Origin: Herbaspirillum frisingense GSF30
Lineage (GTDB): Bacteria > Pseudomonadota > Gammaproteobacteria > Burkholderiales > Burkholderiaceae_D
Length of the DNA: 64,000 nucleotides
NCBI RefSeq assembly: GCF_000300975.2
Contig: NZ_AEEC02000002.1
Span: 124,001 to 188,000 of the forward strand
Direction of reading: 5' to 3'
The notes under the pieces are model-generated. The model made no database searches. It had not been told where the DNA came from and was given only the letters and a program-made list of their open reading frames with translations. This document shows positions 62,463-64,000 of the stretch, in pieces (within the stretch, counting starts at the first letter, position 1; each line of letters begins with the position of its first letter). A program made the position numbers and the translations under genes.

Positions 62463-62564
62463 ATGGCAGAAAAAGAGCAAAAGCGCGGCAACCGAGAACC
62501 GAAAAAACCTAAGAAAAAACCAGTGCCAGCAGTCCCGGTGCAGCGCGCTCATCAAGGACTGTAG
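62463..62564 (+). CDS. 33-aa basic Lys/Pro-rich protein
   Basis: Reads MAEKEQKRGNREPKKPKKKP, then a short Val/Pro tail ending HQGL. AGGAG lies 6-7 nt before the ATG. It looks like a widespread class of tiny proteobacterial proteins of the form M-x-K-x-Q-x-R-x-N-R/K-E-x-K-K-P-K-K that I recall from many genomes; function unknown. Last of the small-gene run before the glucan synthase. Confidence 0.6.
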   Translation: MAEKEQKRGNREPKKPKKKPVPAVPVQRAHQGL

Positions 62565-62706
62565 TGAAAACGATTCTTAATCATAAAAATCCTGACAACC
62601 GCTGGGCCACATCGCCTAGCCTTTGCCTCTGGGGCTATACGGCCTTGCTTCTTCACAGCGGGTTTATCGCGGGGCGTCTCTCCCTGCGGTGCCCTGAAAG
62701 GCCAAC

Positions 62707-64000
62707 ATGCGCCGATTTTTTCAATTTGCGTCCCAACGCTCCGCCCCAGATCCGTGGGCCGATACCGCACCTGTGCGCGAGGAACTGTTCGGCATCGAGC
62801 GCCTAGAGCAGCACGCGCGCAGCCTCGCGACGGCTCAGTTAGTTAGCATCCATCCACCTCGGGTTCGGTCGTTGCACAATCGGTTGCGCGAAAACGCCGT
62901 TGATCTGCTGCTGGCCTATCGCGCAGGTGCCGCAGAAGTGGCTGCTGGACGCCGTGTAGTCCCGGCCGCTGAATGGCTGCTGGATAACTATCACGTTGTT
63001 GAAGCGCAGGTGCGCGAGATTCGCACCGACCTACCGCCCGGCTACTATAAGCAGTTGCCCAAGCTGGCAGATGGTCCGTTGGCGGGCTATCCACGCGTCT
63101 TCGGAATTGCGTGGGCATTCGTCGCCCACACCGACAGCCACTTCGATCCTGCCGTCCTCCGCCGCTTTATTGCAGCCTACCAGGAGGTCCAACCACTGGA
63201 CATCAGCGAACTATGGGCTGTGGCGATCACCCTACGTATCGTGCTGGTGGAGAACTTGCGCCGATTGGCCGATCAGATCACTGTCGGACGCGCGGCGCGC
63301 GCCGATGCCCAAAGGCTCGCCGACCGCTTACTGGAACCGGGCGCAGCCTATGCCGCGTTGAACCAAGATATCGCCACGCGCGCGAGCAGCCCTGTGTCCG
63401 AACTTTTCGCGGCACAGCTCGCCAAGCGTCTGCGCGACCAGGACCCGCGCGTCACGCCTGCCCTACAGTGGCTGGATGAGCGGCTGCGTGACCAGGGCAC
63501 GGATGCTGACCAGGCTATCCTGCATGCACAGCAGCGTCAGGGTGCCTCCAACGTCTCGGTGCGCAACGTCATCACCAGCATGCGCCTGATGTCTGACATC
63601 GACTGGGCAGATATGTTCGAGAGCACTAGCTTAGTGGACACGCGTCTGCGCGCTAGCAGCACCTTCGCGGAGATGGATTTCCCCACACGCAATCGCTACC
63701 GTACGGCGATCGAGCAACTGGCTCGGGGATCACCGTTATCCGAACTCGCTATTGTTGAGCGAGCGTTGGCGTTGGCGCAGGCGGCTTCGTCGAAGTCGCC
63801 TGAGCTTCTCGTCCAGAACTCCAGCAGGATAGATCCCGGTCATTACCTGATCGCCGAGGGACGCAGCGAATTAGAGCATGCCATCGGATTCCGGCAGCCA
63901 CTGGTTTTTCGCATCGACCGTTTTATTGTCCGTGTCGGGCTTAGCGGATACGTGACCGCCATCCTCGCGCTCGCGGCCATGCTGCTGGGTCTCGCGTTCT
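62707..64000 (+). CDS. Cyclic beta-1,2-glucan synthase, N-terminal part (runs off window)
   Basis: The first 431 codons of what is normally a protein of more than 2,800 aa; the frame is open to the right edge. Recognisable segments of the NdvB/Cgs N-terminus are LFGIERLEQHARSLA, NRLRENAVDLLLAYRAGA, LPPGYYKQLPKLADGPLAGY, VQPLDISELWAVAITLRIVL, SDIDWADMFESTSLVDTRL and MDFPTRNRYRTAIEQLARGS. The first membrane helices start near residue 405. These enzymes make periplasmic cyclic glucans used in osmoadaptation and host interaction. The start ATG has AAGG 5 nt upstream. Much more GC-rich than the small genes before it. Confidence 0.88.
   Translation, partial: MRRFFQFASQRSAPDPWADTAPVREELFGIERLEQHARSLATAQLVSIHPPRVRSLHNRLRENAVDLLLAYRAGAAEVAAGRRVVPAAEWLLDNYHVVEAQVREIRTDLPPGYYKQLPKLADGPLAGYPRVFGIAWAFVAHTDSHFDPAVLRRFIAAYQEVQPLDISELWAVAITLRIVLVENLRRLADQITVGRAARADAQRLADRLLEPGAAYAALNQDIATRASSPVSELFAAQLAKRLRDQDPRVTPALQWLDERLRDQGTDADQAILHAQQRQGASNVSVRNVITSMRLMSDIDWADMFESTSLVDTRLRASSTFAEMDFPTRNRYRTAIEQLARGSPLSELAIVERALALAQAASSKSPELLVQNSSRIDPGHYLIAEGRSELEHAIGFRQPLVFRIDRFIVRVGLSGYVTAILALAAMLLGLAF

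Noticed and set aside
47417-64000. Right-end attachment site copying the tRNA-Thr 3' end
   Set aside because: I looked for a second copy of the T-arm/acceptor sequence on both strands and saw none, so the right border of the element is left open.

Overview
The window looks like chromosomal DNA of a GC-rich betaproteobacterium, most likely Oxalobacteraceae and close to Herbaspirillum. This is judged from gene order and protein character: an mla - ABC-2 exporter - bolA - murA - his - hit - tatABC - htrA - nif3 - mscL - petABC - sspAB backbone, short-form HisG, a complete phenylacetate (paa) cluster, and arsenic and plant-associated accessory genes. No database search was possible; family names come from recognised motifs and protein lengths.

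Region 1 (1-19.6 kb) is phenylacetate catabolism. A minus-strand operon runs paaY-A-B-C-D-E-G-H-I-K-J-F. It encodes the ring epoxidase PaaABC(D)E, isomerase PaaG, beta-oxidation enzymes PaaF/H/J, thioesterase PaaI, CoA ligase PaaK and hexapeptide protein PaaY. A divergent plus-strand operon carries TetR repressor paaR, a Liv-type ABC importer (binding protein, permease, a fused permease-ATPase, second ATPase) and the bifunctional ring-opening enzyme paaZ. An imperfect 16-bp palindrome lies inside a good sigma-70 promoter between the two operons and is the likely PaaR operator. The likely logic is uptake, CoA activation, epoxidation, ring opening and beta-oxidation to acetyl-CoA and succinyl-CoA.

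Region 2 (19.6-47.3 kb) is mostly conserved housekeeping: a toxin-antitoxin pair, ychF, the Mla phospholipid transport operon (mlaFEDACB order), an ABC-2 exporter, ibaG/bolA, murA, the his operon (GD-[DNA methyltransferase]-CBHAFIE), a HIT protein, tatABC, a DUF2461 gene, an HtrA-type protease, nif3-like, mscL, cytochrome bc1 (petABC), sspAB and tRNA-Thr(UGU). The oddity is a beta-class adenine/cytosine-N4 DNA methyltransferase translationally embedded between hisD and hisC.

Region 3 (47.4-54 kb) is an integrated element at tRNA-Thr. It carries a tyrosine integrase, a DUF4224 protein, a P2 gpA-like HUH replication initiator, an Ogr/Delta zinc-finger activator, ribbon-helix-helix-like proteins, several tiny overlapping ORFs and a divergent repressor. 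It has no capsid, tail or terminase genes, so it is either a remnant or a helper-dependent satellite. A degraded IS3-type transposase fragment, a DUF1272 gene and an Lrp/AsnC fragment follow.

Region 4 (54.9-57.7 kb) is an arsRBCH arsenic resistance operon with a visible ArsR-type operator.

Region 5 (57.8-62.6 kb) is AT-richer. It holds a DUF7660-like gene, a stand-alone CheY-like receiver and a string of at least eight tiny, mostly hydrophilic proteins, each with its own ribosome binding site. One is a paralogue of the 79-aa protein beside tRNA-Thr at 47.6 kb, and two share a conserved leader. This is the least explained part of the window.

Region 6 (62.7 kb to the end) is the N-terminal part of a cyclic beta-1,2-glucan synthase, which runs off the window.
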